64,000 nt of DNA, from positions 29,776 to 93,775 of the forward strand of contig JAPYOP010000013.1 of the NCBI GenBank assembly GCA_029938115.1, written 5' to 3'. A model generated the notes under the pieces. That model did no database searches and was not told where the DNA came from. It saw only the letters and a program-made list of their open reading frames with translations. The translations under genes were made by a program, and so were the position numbers. Of this stretch, positions 38,107 through 47,137 are shown piece after piece; position 1 is the first letter of the stretch, and every line of letters starts with the position of its first letter. The stretch comes from Colwellia sp. GTDB lineage: Bacteria > Pseudomonadota > Gammaproteobacteria > Enterobacterales > Alteromonadaceae.

Positions 38107-38475
38107 TTAAAAAATAGGAAGTTTATTTGCCATCGCTCGGGCTAAGTTGAGCATTCCAAGCAGCACAAAGCAAGCATGCAAGGTCACAAAATAGAAAATA
38201 GTTATCATGACTGACACGCCAAATTGAGCTGAATAAAAGATATAAAAAACAGGTACCACACCTAACATTAAGCCCGCTAATGCTGAAATTTGAACAGCTC
38301 TAAATAAATGGATTTTATTGAAATGGGTGATCGCATTGGGCTTAACCCTATTAGGTTGAATTTGATATAAATAATAAACAAGAAGGCAAAAACTACCGAT
38401 AGGAATAAGTAATAAATTAGACAAAAAAAGCGACTGGTAGATTATTGCAGGTTTATTATCTTGCTTCGATTTCAT
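38107..38475 (-). CDS. Small membrane protein of the nor set, unknown function
   Basis: 122 aa with about three membrane helices (near 12-35, 52-76 and 80-105) and a basic segment between the first two (QPNRVKPNAITHFNKIH). No motif I recognise and no Cys/His ligand pattern. Lies between norF-like and the truncated globin, same strand, gaps of about 36 and 72 bp, so it is probably co-transcribed. Confidence 0.7.
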   Translation of the reverse strand: MKSKQDNKPAIIYQSLFLSNLLLIPIGSFCLLVYYLYQIQPNRVKPNAITHFNKIHLFRAVQISALAGLMLGVVPVFYIFYSAQFGVSVMITIFYFVTLHACFVLLGMLNLARAMANKLPIF

Positions 38476-38511
38476 ACTCGATACTTTTCCATTCTGTTGC
38501 TTAGCTTCAGT

Positions 38512-38787
38512 TTACACCAAATAAATTAAGCCTATTATGATAGGTAGTAAAATAACATAAGCCATTAACAGTCTGCGCCAAAGTTTAGGCGCTTGTTTGA
38601 GTTCCATGAAAACATCAATTATTTGCTGTCCTTTTAAAAAAACAATAAATAAAACAATGCTGATAAACAAGCTTTTCTGCATATTAAAAAAGCTTAGAAA
38701 CAAATTTACATAGGTAGATATTACCGTTAAAGCAAGTAGCCAAAGCCAGCTTAAGGTGTTTTTCTTGTTAGTGTCAGTTATATTCAT
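38512..38787 (-). CDS. norF: NorF-like small membrane protein (cytochrome oxidase subunit IV family)
   Basis: 91 aa with three membrane helices and the conserved-looking LKGQQIIDVFMELKQAPKLWR loop ends (LKGQQ, KLWR) of cytochrome c oxidase subunit IV / NorF proteins. Directly follows norE by 19 bp, as in other nor clusters. Confidence 0.72.
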   Translation of the reverse strand: MNITDTNKKNTLSWLWLLALTVISTYVNLFLSFFNMQKSLFISIVLFIVFLKGQQIIDVFMELKQAPKLWRRLLMAYVILLPIIIGLIYLV

Positions 38788-38806
38788 AAGGTTATGTAGA
38801 TATCTG

Positions 38807-39439
38807 CTAAATTATGTAAATTAATGGGAATAAGATAATCCAAAGCATGTCAACCATATGCCAGTAGCTAGCACCCGATTCAAACCCTGAAATATTACTC
38901 ACACTATATTCGTTTTTAGCGGTTTTTAACGCTATAAAGGCAAGAATAACCATGCCTAATAAAACATGCATTAGATGAAAAAAGGTAATCATGAAATAAA
39001 GTGTAAAAAAGGTATTTGTCTCAATATCAATGCCTTGTTCAAATAACGATAAGTATTCCCATATTTTCACGCCTATATACACACAGGCAATTAACTTAGC
39101 AACAAGGAGTAAACGAGCAGATTGATTCCCAAAACCTTGGTGCATTTTATGTAAGGCTAATGCGACAAAATAGCTGCTAGTGATTAATGTTAGCGTATTA
39201 ATTAAACCTGATATTTGATGTAATTTTGCTTTACCTTGAGTGAACATTTCAGTATTTAACTGCTCTGCAACAGCAAAACCAATAAAGAAAATAGCAAAAA
39301 CGGTTAACTCCGCTAAAATGAAGAACCACATGGCCAAATCACCCGGCAAGCGTTTTGTTTCCATTGCTGTATCTTTTGTTTTAGTTAAGTCTCGCTCAAC
39401 TACTATGTTCTCAGTTGCTACATTTACTGCACTGTTCAT
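38807..39439 (-). CDS. norE: NorE, cytochrome c oxidase subunit III-like protein
   Basis: 210 aa, five or so membrane helices, with the subunit III signatures RLPGDLAMWFFILAE, FFHLMHVLLGM and YWHMVDMLWIILFPLIY. In denitrifiers norE and norF support NO reductase activity. It follows norQ in the same direction after 65 bp. Confidence 0.88.
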   Translation of the reverse strand: MNSAVNVATENIVVERDLTKTKDTAMETKRLPGDLAMWFFILAELTVFAIFFIGFAVAEQLNTEMFTQGKAKLHQISGLINTLTLITSSYFVALALHKMHQGFGNQSARLLLVAKLIACVYIGVKIWEYLSLFEQGIDIETNTFFTLYFMITFFHLMHVLLGMVILAFIALKTAKNEYSVSNISGFESGASYWHMVDMLWIILFPLIYII

Positions 39440-39504
39440 TATTTACGTACTCATAGCAGGATTACTCATTCAAATTAAGCATAAGATGCTTATTCATTGA
39501 AGGC

Positions 39505-40290
39505 TTATTCATCAAAGTAAATGTTGGCAACGTCCATTAGTGCTTTAACTGTTTGTGGATCGTCAGACAAAGGCTCAGCTAAACAACAGCGACAAACATC
39601 AATGGCATTCATACCTGAACTAATCATTCGGGCTGCATAAATAAGTAAACGGGTAGAAGCAACTTCATCTAAGTCATTTTTCTCTAGTTTACGTAGTGCA
39701 TTGGCTAGCTCAACTAATTTAAAGGCTAAATGGGCATCAACGCCGGTTTCTTTAATAAGTATCTTCTGCTCAACTTCGGCTGTTGGATAATCAAAACGCA
39801 GCGCTACAAAACGTTGCCTTGTACTTGGCTTCATGCCTTTTAGTAAATTTTGATAACCTGGGTTATATGAAACAACCAGCATAAAACCAGGGGCTGCTTC
39901 AAGTATTTCACCGGTACGCTCTAACGGTAATATTCGCCTGTCATCAGCGAGTGGGTGCAAAACTACGGTTGTATCTTTACGCGCTTCTACTATTTCATCT
40001 AAATAGCAAATCCCCCCTTCTCTAACCGCTTTGGTTAAAGGGCCATCTTGCCAATATGTTCCTTGAGGACCAATTAAATGTCGGCCAACTAAATCGGCTG
40101 CAGTTAAATCATCATGGCAAGCAACCGTATATAACGGTTTATTTAACTTTTCAGCCATATGCGCAATGAAACGTGTTTTACCACAGCCTGTTGGCCCTTT
40201 AATTAAAACCGGTAATTGATTTTCAAAAGCATAGTTAAACAAGGCGACTTCGTTTCCTTGTTCTTGATAAAAAAGCTTATTTTCTGACAT
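39505..40290 (-). CDS. norQ: NorQ/CbbQ-type AAA+ ATPase
   Basis: MoxR-class ATPase of 261 aa partnering NorD. Walker A GPTGCGKT at 32-39, Walker B ICYLDEIVE, sensor/finger segments MLVVSYNPGYQN and MKPSTRQRFVAL. It is the first gene of the leftward nor set and lies about 78 bp after an FNR-type box. Catalytic norC and norB, which usually accompany it, are absent from this window. Confidence 0.94.
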   Translation of the reverse strand: MSENKLFYQEQGNEVALFNYAFENQLPVLIKGPTGCGKTRFIAHMAEKLNKPLYTVACHDDLTAADLVGRHLIGPQGTYWQDGPLTKAVREGGICYLDEIVEARKDTTVVLHPLADDRRILPLERTGEILEAAPGFMLVVSYNPGYQNLLKGMKPSTRQRFVALRFDYPTAEVEQKILIKETGVDAHLAFKLVELANALRKLEKNDLDEVASTRLLIYAARMISSGMNAIDVCRCCLAEPLSDDPQTVKALMDVANIYFDE

Positions 40291-40367
40291 TTTTTTAACT
40301 CGGTAAATATTATTGTTGGTAAAATATCCTGCTACTGATAAAAGTACAATCGGGATCGGCAGCTTAG

Positions 40368-40381
40368 TTGATAAGGATCAT
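40368..40381 (-). promoter_or_regulatory. FNR/DNR-type binding site upstream of norQ
   Basis: TTGATaaggATCAt matches the TTGAT-N4-ATCAA consensus at 9 of 10 positions. It is in the divergent gap between norQ and yciB, about 80 bp before norQ, an activating distance for anaerobic or NO-responsive Crp/Fnr regulators. Confidence 0.7.
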
Positions 40382-40496
40382 TAAAAATTAAAGGTTAGTT
40401 TATTTCTATAAGAATTAAGCTTTAACTTTTAAAGTACCTGGACTTTCGTTAGAATCAATTTTCTAGTATTTTTATCTTTATTTGATTAGTTCTAAT

Positions 40497-41120
40497 ATGC
40501 ATGCAGTTTTTGAATACATCCCATTAGTTATATTTTTTATCGTTAATAAGTTTGCTGATATTTATTGGGCAACGGGCTCATTGATAATTACCTCAGCACT
40601 GCAGATCCTCTATTATTTTGTGAAAAGAGAAAAGGTTCCAACACGAAATTGGATATTCTTCGGCTTAATTGCCGTATTTGGCGGATTAACCATTTTTTTG
40701 CACGATGATGCTTTTATCAAGTGGAAAGTAACCATTATCAATGAATTTTTTGCAATCGCATTAGTGGTTAGTTATTACGGTTTCAACAAAAATATTATTA
40801 AACAATTCTTATCAGAATCAATAGCATTACCTGAGCCGGTTTGGGTTAAGCTAAACCTTACTTGGGCAATGTTCTTTTCATTTTGTGGCATTCTTAATTG
40901 GTATGTTGCTTTTAATTATGAATTAGAAACTTGGGTCAATTTTAAAGTCTTTGGTTTAACGGGTCTTATGTTCACCTTTTCAATTGTTACCATATTATTT
41001 TTAAATAAATATATAACCGATGAAAGTGAAGATATATCCGATGCGATTGAAGACAGTGTTGAAATTACGTCTAATGTAATGAGTACGCCTCAGCATAATA
41101 AAGATAATAACAAAATATAG
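40497..41120 (+). CDS. yciB: Inner membrane septation protein A homologue
   Basis: Multi-spanning membrane protein of the IspZ/YciB family, linked to envelope and septum function. [23 protein letters not shown] N-terminus and the TGxxxFxxLNWxVAF-like segment ([14 protein letters not shown]) are seen. I start at ATG 40497; the frame reaches back to TTG 40482. C-terminus is an acidic extension. Followed by yciI 8 bp later, as in E. coli. Confidence 0.9.
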   Translation: MHAVFEYIPLVIFFIVNKFADIYWATGSLIITSALQILYYFVKREKVPTRNWIFFGLIAVFGGLTIFLHDDAFIKWKVTIINEFFAIALVVSYYGFNKNIIKQFLSESIALPEPVWVKLNLTWAMFFSFCGILNWYVAFNYELETWVNFKVFGLTGLMFTFSIVTILFLNKYITDESEDISDAIEDSVEITSNVMSTPQHNKDNNKI

Positions 41121-41128
41121 GAAAATCA

Positions 41129-41431
41129 ATGTTCTACTTAATTTACAGTGAAGATGTTGAAAACAGCTTAGAAAAAAGATTATCAGTAAGAGAACAGCAT
41201 TTAGCACGCTTAAGTGCTTTACAAAATGAAGGACGATTACTGGTTGCAGGCCCTTGCCCTGCTATTGATAGTAATGACCCAGGTGAAGCAGGCTTTACTG
41301 GCTCATTAATTATTGCTGAATTTGATTCTTTAGCGCTCGCTCAAACATGGGCTGATGCTGATCCATACATTGCAGCAGGCGTTTATGAAAAAGTTACAGT
41401 GAAGCCTTATAAAAAAGTATTGCCGGCTTAA
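41129..41431 (+). CDS. yciI: YciI family protein
   Basis: 100-aa ferredoxin-like fold protein, very close to E. coli YciI ([37 protein letters not shown]). The conserved His (EQHLAR) and Asp (ADADPY) of the putative active site are present. AGGA Shine-Dalgarno; co-transcribed with yciB. Reaction unknown for this family member. Confidence 0.95.
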   Translation: MFYLIYSEDVENSLEKRLSVREQHLARLSALQNEGRLLVAGPCPAIDSNDPGEAGFTGSLIIAEFDSLALAQTWADADPYIAAGVYEKVTVKPYKKVLPA

Positions 41432-41537
41432 TAATAACGACTTAACTTTTTTAACATTGTATTTTCAACTATGCTGTAAGTAATTAAAAATTAACTGATA
41501 GCAAAACGACTTAACCTTATTTACCAACATTAAAAAT

Positions 41538-41942
41538 ATGACAAAGAAAATATTAACTTTAAGTGCTTTTATCCTTGCGCAACTTTCACTTTCAACACCT
41601 GTTTATGCACAAAAAACATTGGCTGAATGTGAAAACATTGAGCAAGCGACAGAGAAACAATCTCGTTGCTTAGATGGGGTAAAAGATACCCTCGACCGTG
41701 AATTGCAAACGTGGGTAAATCATCATGTTTTTAATATGGAAGAAAAAGCACTCGCCACTGGCCGACATTCAGCAATGAAAATGTTCAAACGCTCTCAAAG
41801 TAATTTTATCACTTTTCGTGATAATGATTGTCGCTGGCAATACCTTGCAATTTCGCCCGCAAAAGGTGCTGGTATGGCTTACAAAAAGTGTTATATCGTG
41901 GTTACTCAAGCGCGCATTAAAGAATTAAGTATTGTTGAATAA
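41538..41942 (+). CDS. Exported small protein, LprI/DUF1311-like
   Basis: 134 aa with a signal peptide (cleavage probably after PVYA, near residue 24). Four Cys and the DNDCRWQY...GGxxx-Cys pattern resemble the lysozyme-inhibitor LprI N-terminal/DUF1311 family. Ends only 20 bp from the convergent transporter gene. Confidence 0.68.
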   Translation: MTKKILTLSAFILAQLSLSTPVYAQKTLAECENIEQATEKQSRCLDGVKDTLDRELQTWVNHHVFNMEEKALATGRHSAMKMFKRSQSNFITFRDNDCRWQYLAISPAKGAGMAYKKCYIVVTQARIKELSIVE

Positions 41943-41962
41943 ACAGCTTATACTTATAGCGT

Positions 41963-43027
41963 TTATGCTTTTTGAACTTGTTCTGCTTCTGCTGTAACGC
42001 TGACTTCATCACTCAGTAAAATAGCTAACCAACGCCCTTCGGGTGAACTTTCAAAACCAATTTTCAAAATCATGGTTAAAGGTACGCTAAGTAACATTCC
42101 TACTGTGCCTAATAACCACCCCCAGAAAATTAACGATAAAAACACCACTAACGTTGACAACCCAAGACCTTTTCCTAAATACCTTGGTTCAATCATATTG
42201 CCCATAACCATATTAATAGCAACATAACCGAGTCCAATAAACCCTGCTTCCCCTAACCCTAATTGTAAAGCCGCTAAGGTCACTGCAGGTACTGCCGCAA
42301 TGATAGAGCCGATATTAGGAATGTAATTAAGTAAGAAGGCAAAAACGCCCCACAAAAGGAAAAAGTCTAAGCCAAAAGCCCACAACATTACAGAAACAAC
42401 AATACCTGTTGCAATGCTAACCATAGTTTTAATAGCGATATAATGATTTACAGACTCCAAAAAACGTTCAATTTGCTTTAAACGCATTTCAGGGTCGTCT
42501 AAAGCAAAATGTAACTTAAGCGGAAATGATGAGGCTTCAAACAACATAAAAACGACAGTGAGTATAATTAAAAAGAGGTTAGCCATTACCGAGCCAAATC
42601 CACTGAGCATGTTAGCAGCCATACCCATAGCGACGGCAGGGTCAAAATATTCTAATAAAATAGCAGAAGATATTTGAATATTATAACGCGCTAGAAAGGC
42701 AGTTAACCAAGTGAATTGATCCCTTAACTGTAATCGATATTGAGGAATAAGCTGCGACAATTCATTTAATGACTTACCAACCAAACCTGCTAACGACAAG
42801 GCAATAGTGACAAAAATACCAATAACTAAAATAACTGAAATAGCTTTAGGTATTTTAAATTCACTTGCCTTTGACACTAAAGGGTTGCAAATGATAGCGA
42901 TAAATAAAGATAATAAAAACGGAACTAATATATTCGCGGCAGTTTTAATTCCCGCAAATATAATAAAAATAGCAGCTACCGTGACAAAAGCTTTCAGCAT
43001 TGAGCTATTCTTTGAAATTGAAACCAT
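41963..43027 (-). CDS. AI-2E family (YdiK/PerM-type) transporter
   Basis: 354-aa membrane protein of the AI-2E exporter family. N-terminal helix pair (FVTVAAIFIIFAGIKTAANILVPF start and end AFVTV, LVPF), PxxP-like LVPFLLSLFIA, and family block YVAINMVMGNMIEPRYLGKGLGLS followed by IFWGWLLGTVGMLLSVPL, both conserved in this family. Substrate unknown; many members are not AI-2 exporters. Confidence 0.88.
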   Translation of the reverse strand: MVSISKNSSMLKAFVTVAAIFIIFAGIKTAANILVPFLLSLFIAIICNPLVSKASEFKIPKAISVILVIGIFVTIALSLAGLVGKSLNELSQLIPQYRLQLRDQFTWLTAFLARYNIQISSAILLEYFDPAVAMGMAANMLSGFGSVMANLFLIILTVVFMLFEASSFPLKLHFALDDPEMRLKQIERFLESVNHYIAIKTMVSIATGIVVSVMLWAFGLDFFLLWGVFAFLLNYIPNIGSIIAAVPAVTLAALQLGLGEAGFIGLGYVAINMVMGNMIEPRYLGKGLGLSTLVVFLSLIFWGWLLGTVGMLLSVPLTMILKIGFESSPEGRWLAILLSDEVSVTAEAEQVQKA

Positions 43028-43174
43028 GCAAATGAATCCTTATATTTTTATCGTTTCAATATACCTTAAATATATTAGTTACACTAGTTTAACTATCATT
43101 ACACCTAATTAATCATACAGTTATATTAATATAACGATGAGAAAAAACATAAAAACTAGAACAACGCCACTTAT

Positions 43175-45676
43175 TTAGCTCAGCTTTCTTAATAAGCCTT
43201 GCGTGTTTTGCTTCATGGTATTAGCCACCATAAAGTAACCAATAACAGAAACAAAAATACCGCCACTCGCAGGGCCTAATAACCAAATATAGGGATGCAT
43301 TCTACCTTCAACATCAAAGAGCTGTTGTTGAATAACCATTAAGACAATATCACTCACTATTGCGGCAACTAGTCCGGCTATCGCTCCTAAAAGCATAAAT
43401 TCATAAAGTGTTGCAAGTTTAATTAAGCGCCCTTTCGCGCCCAGAGTTCGTAATATCACCATTTCTTGCATGCGTTCAGCCAAGCTTGCTTGCACCTGAG
43501 AAATAAGCACTAAAGCGCCACTAACGAGGACAATAGATAAAACAAAACCAATGGCAAGTGACACTTGCGCAATAATAGATTGAGCTTGTTCAATTTGTGC
43601 CTTGATATCAATCATGCTTACCGTTGGGTAACGTTGTAATAATCGACTAATATCCTTGGTATGTTCGCTTTTTAATTTTGCCGCGCTAAAGTATGTGACC
43701 GGAACCTTTCCTGCCATATTAGGGCTTAATATCATAACAAAGTTAGGTTTAAGGCTACCCCAATCAACGCTCCTAAAACTAGTGACTTTGGCACTTAATT
43801 TTTGTTCATTCACTAAAATAGTTAGCGTATCACCTAACTCTAAATCGAGTACATCTTTCCAACCTTCAAATACTGAAACCTCTATGGCATCACCACCTGA
43901 AAACCATTGCCCTTCAGTAATTTCATTTCCCTCAGGTAAAGACGCTAACCATGTCAAGTTAGGCTCTCTACTGACTCCTTCTCTCTCACCTTCTTCCTTT
44001 TCTTCACCCTCTTGTTTTGATTTTCTACGAGAAAATTCTTCGCCATTTACAGCATCAACTCGACCGCTAAAAACAGGATAAAAAGCCTCGTGAGTAATTT
44101 TTCTGTCGTTAAAAAACTTCTTGATTGGGTCTACTTCTTGCTCAGCAATATTGATGATAAACATATTGGGAGCATCTGCTGGCACTTGCATTTGCCAATC
44201 TGAGATCATGTCATTTTTAAGCACGACTAAAAACAACATCAATTTAATGGCCAAAGCAAAGCTAATTAGCTGTATGGCATTAGCATTTGCTCTTTTTTGT
44301 AGTGTTGCTATTGCTAAAGACCAACTAGAACCGGGGCTAAGACCTAAACGACGTCCTGCAGCAAATAATAAACGTGATATAGCAAATAAAATAGCAATAA
44401 CAAATAAAGTTGAAGCAAACAAAATTAACGTAGTAATAATGTCACCACTAAATAACCACATTAAAACAAAAATGGTCATCATGGATAATACAATATGAAC
44501 TTTACTCACTGCCAAGCTATCGCCTAAATTTCGACGTAGAACGCGAAGTGGTGGGATATCAAATAAATCTAGCAATGGTTTTAATGAAAACATCAAGGCA
44601 CAAACAAGCCCGATAAAACCAGATAATAGCCATGGCCGAATTCCTGCTTGTGGTAACTCAGTCCCCATGAACTGCGCTAAATAATCAGCTCCAATGGTTT
44701 GCAATATAAAACCGACAATTAAGCCCGCTACAATAGAAAAAGCAGTCACTAAACTAAGGTGTAATAAAAAGATATTTCGGATAACTCGACGACTACCACC
44801 TAAGGTTTTCATCATTGCAACCGGATCGTATTGACGCTCACAATAACGTTTCGCAGATACTGCCATGGCAACAGCCGCGAGCATAATGCCAAATAAACCG
44901 GCCAGTAATAGGAATCGCTCAGCGCGTTCTAAATTGTCCCCTAAAGGTGACTGTCTATCTTTAATACCTTGCCAGTTTTGGTTACTTTTTAGTTGTGGTT
45001 TAAGCCAAGTATAATAATCACTTAACTGTTGCTCAGTACCTGCAAAAAGTAAACGGTGAAATACCCTACTACCCGCTTGAACAGCTTGTGTGGTCTCAAT
45101 ATCACTATAACTAAGTAAAACACGCTTATTACCCGATAACGAGAAAAATGGTGCGTCAGGCTCTTTTACTAACACTTTGCTAATATTAAAAACACCGGCG
45201 CCAAGCTCTACATTATCACCAACTTTAACACCTAAAGAGTAAAACAGTCCTTCACTAAGCCAAACAGAGCCAGATTTAGGGCCATCGTCAACATCATAAG
45301 GTTGGCTGTTTAAATCGTCTTTAATCGAGATCTTTCCACGTAAAGGATAAGTGGCTGTTGTTGCTTTTACCGAACTTAAAACCAACTCATCATTGGCAAA
45401 TAACATAGAGTCGAAATAAAGCATCTTTGCCGTTTTAAGATCAAATTCATTCGCTTGCAAAAGTATTTTAGGATCAAAAGCATGATTACTAGACAAGCGG
45501 CGATCAGCGGCAATAAAGTCACTACTTTTTTGCGCTATATTCAAGCCAATGCGCTCAGTTATTGACGATAAACTAAAAACCGTAAGTACAGCTAAAGCAA
45601 TTGCCGCAAAAATAATGGTTAATTCACCACGGCGAAACTCTCGCGCAAATAATTTTACCGCTAATTTAACCCACAC
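43175..45676 (-). CDS. ybbP: ABC transporter permease, YbbP-like
   Basis: 833 aa with two FtsX-like permease blocks, near 260-480 and 700-830, and a large periplasmic region between N-terminal helix and first block. GTG start at 45676 lies inside the end of ybbA (11-bp overlap) with an AAGGAG Shine-Dalgarno. A charged KSKQEGEEKEEGEREG insert near residue 550 is unusual for the family. With ybbA it forms the transporter divergent from tesA, as in E. coli. Confidence 0.9.
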   Translation of the reverse strand: MWVKLAVKLFAREFRRGELTIIFAAIALAVLTVFSLSSITERIGLNIAQKSSDFIAADRRLSSNHAFDPKILLQANEFDLKTAKMLYFDSMLFANDELVLSSVKATTATYPLRGKISIKDDLNSQPYDVDDGPKSGSVWLSEGLFYSLGVKVGDNVELGAGVFNISKVLVKEPDAPFFSLSGNKRVLLSYSDIETTQAVQAGSRVFHRLLFAGTEQQLSDYYTWLKPQLKSNQNWQGIKDRQSPLGDNLERAERFLLLAGLFGIMLAAVAMAVSAKRYCERQYDPVAMMKTLGGSRRVIRNIFLLHLSLVTAFSIVAGLIVGFILQTIGADYLAQFMGTELPQAGIRPWLLSGFIGLVCALMFSLKPLLDLFDIPPLRVLRRNLGDSLAVSKVHIVLSMMTIFVLMWLFSGDIITTLILFASTLFVIAILFAISRLLFAAGRRLGLSPGSSWSLAIATLQKRANANAIQLISFALAIKLMLFLVVLKNDMISDWQMQVPADAPNMFIINIAEQEVDPIKKFFNDRKITHEAFYPVFSGRVDAVNGEEFSRRKSKQEGEEKEEGEREGVSREPNLTWLASLPEGNEITEGQWFSGGDAIEVSVFEGWKDVLDLELGDTLTILVNEQKLSAKVTSFRSVDWGSLKPNFVMILSPNMAGKVPVTYFSAAKLKSEHTKDISRLLQRYPTVSMIDIKAQIEQAQSIIAQVSLAIGFVLSIVLVSGALVLISQVQASLAERMQEMVILRTLGAKGRLIKLATLYEFMLLGAIAGLVAAIVSDIVLMVIQQQLFDVEGRMHPYIWLLGPASGGIFVSVIGYFMVANTMKQNTQGLLRKLS

Positions 45677-46379
45677 TGATAGCTACTCCTTCAATGATTT
45701 TTTCAAGTTGGCCACCTTCAATGTGCACAATACGCTGACATTGTTTTGCAAGCTGTTCATCATGCGTCACTAAAACTAAAGTAGTGCCATTTTGCTTATT
45801 TAAATCAAAAAGTAACGTTTCAATAAGATGACCGTTTTTACTATCAAGATTAGCTGATGGCTCATCAGCAAAAAGTATTTTTGGTGAGCCAATAAATGCT
45901 CGGGCAATGGCAACCCTTTGTTGCTCCCCTCCTGACAGCTGTGAAGGATAATGAGCAAGACGATGAGAAAGCCCTACTTTATCTAACAATTCAAGTGCTT
46001 GTGCTTTAGCATCATGATCACCTGCTAGCTCAGCAGGTAACATAACATTTTCAAGTGCAGTTAAACTTTGAACCAACATAAAAGATTGGAAAACAAAACC
46101 AATTTTCTCTGCTCTTATTCGAGCTCTAGCTTCTTCATCAAGTGTACTTAATGCATCGCCATCAAGATGAACTTCCCCTTGAGTTGCGACATCTAATCCG
46201 GCTAATAAACTAAGTAAAGTTGACTTACCCGATCCTGATGCGCCAACAATAGCAACAGATTCCCCTGACTTGACAGAAAAGTTAATATCGCTAAGGATAG
46301 TGAGGCTTCCTTCTAGGGTAGTAACACTTTTGGTTAGCCCTGAAACCTGAATTACATTTAACTGAGAAAGTACTGACAT
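45666..46379 (-). CDS. ybbA: ABC transporter ATP-binding protein, YbbA-like
   Basis: 237-aa LolD/MacB-type ATPase: Walker A GASGSGKST (46-54), signature LSGGEQQRVAIARA, Walker B ILFADEPSANLD, H-loop VTHD. Start codon ATG overlaps the divergent tesA start by two bases (shared CATG). Partner of the YbbP permease; probable role in lipid or peptide export is inferred from family. Confidence 0.94.
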   Translation of the reverse strand: MSVLSQLNVIQVSGLTKSVTTLEGSLTILSDINFSVKSGESVAIVGASGSGKSTLLSLLAGLDVATQGEVHLDGDALSTLDEEARARIRAEKIGFVFQSFMLVQSLTALENVMLPAELAGDHDAKAQALELLDKVGLSHRLAHYPSQLSGGEQQRVAIARAFIGSPKILFADEPSANLDSKNGHLIETLLFDLNKQNGTTLVLVTHDEQLAKQCQRIVHIEGGQLEKIIEGVAISVG

Positions 46380-46998
46380 GAATCGCTATTTCCTAAAATC
46401 TATTATTATCTTAATTCTGACAAATTTGTCATTTACAAGCTATGCAAATAACAAAATTCTACTTATTGGTGACAGCTTAAGCGCTGGCTATGGACTTGAG
46501 CAAGCCCAATCATGGGTTCATTTGTTACAAAATGAATATAAAGAAAAAAATAAAACCATCATTATTATCAATACCGCCATCAGTGGTCAAACAACGGACA
46601 ACGCGTTATTAAAAATTGATGCATGGCTCAAAGCACACCAGCCTAGTCATGTATTGATCGAGCTTGGTGGTAACGACGGCATAAGAGGTTTTCCAGTTAA
46701 GCTACTACAAAAGCATTTAACGCAACTCATAACAAAAAGTCAACAAATGGGTGCAAAAGTAGCTTTGATGGAAATTCAAATACCACCAAATTTAGGACCA
46801 AGATACCGTAAATTATTTACTGAAAGTTACAGTAAAATAGCAAAAAATACTAATACTTATCTTATGCCATATTTTATGACTAGCATTGCCGTTGATCCAA
46901 CGTTAATGCAAAACGACAACTTGCACCCTAATGTCAAAGCTCAACCAATGATCCGTGATTTTATGTATAAAGAAATTAATAAATGGTTACAAGAATAA
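46378..46998 (+). CDS. tesA: Thioesterase I / lysophospholipase / arylesterase
   Basis: Periplasmic SGNH hydrolase. Signal peptide of about 23 residues, nucleophile S33 in GDSLSAGYG, the GGND block (LGGNDGIRG) and catalytic Asp/His in DNLHPN near the C-terminus. 206 aa is normal. The signal peptide requires the ATG at 46378, so the start overlap with ybbA is real. Confidence 0.95.
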   Translation: MNRYFLKSIIILILTNLSFTSYANNKILLIGDSLSAGYGLEQAQSWVHLLQNEYKEKNKTIIIINTAISGQTTDNALLKIDAWLKAHQPSHVLIELGGNDGIRGFPVKLLQKHLTQLITKSQQMGAKVALMEIQIPPNLGPRYRKLFTESYSKIAKNTNTYLMPYFMTSIAVDPTLMQNDNLHPNVKAQPMIRDFMYKEINKWLQE

Positions 46999-47137
46999 GC
47001 TTTTGTTATGCCTAAATTTAAAAGAGATCTAATGATAAAAGCAACTAGTATGAAAGGGTATTTTTAAGGTAAACTTACCCAATACTTTTTCAGTCAATAC
47101 TTTTCACCCAACAAAGAAACTAAGTTAGAACAACACT

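Noticed and set aside
43656..44081. 141-codon plus-strand ORF inside ybbP
   Set aside because: Antisense shadow of a well-supported gene, low-complexity Ser/Pro, no signals.
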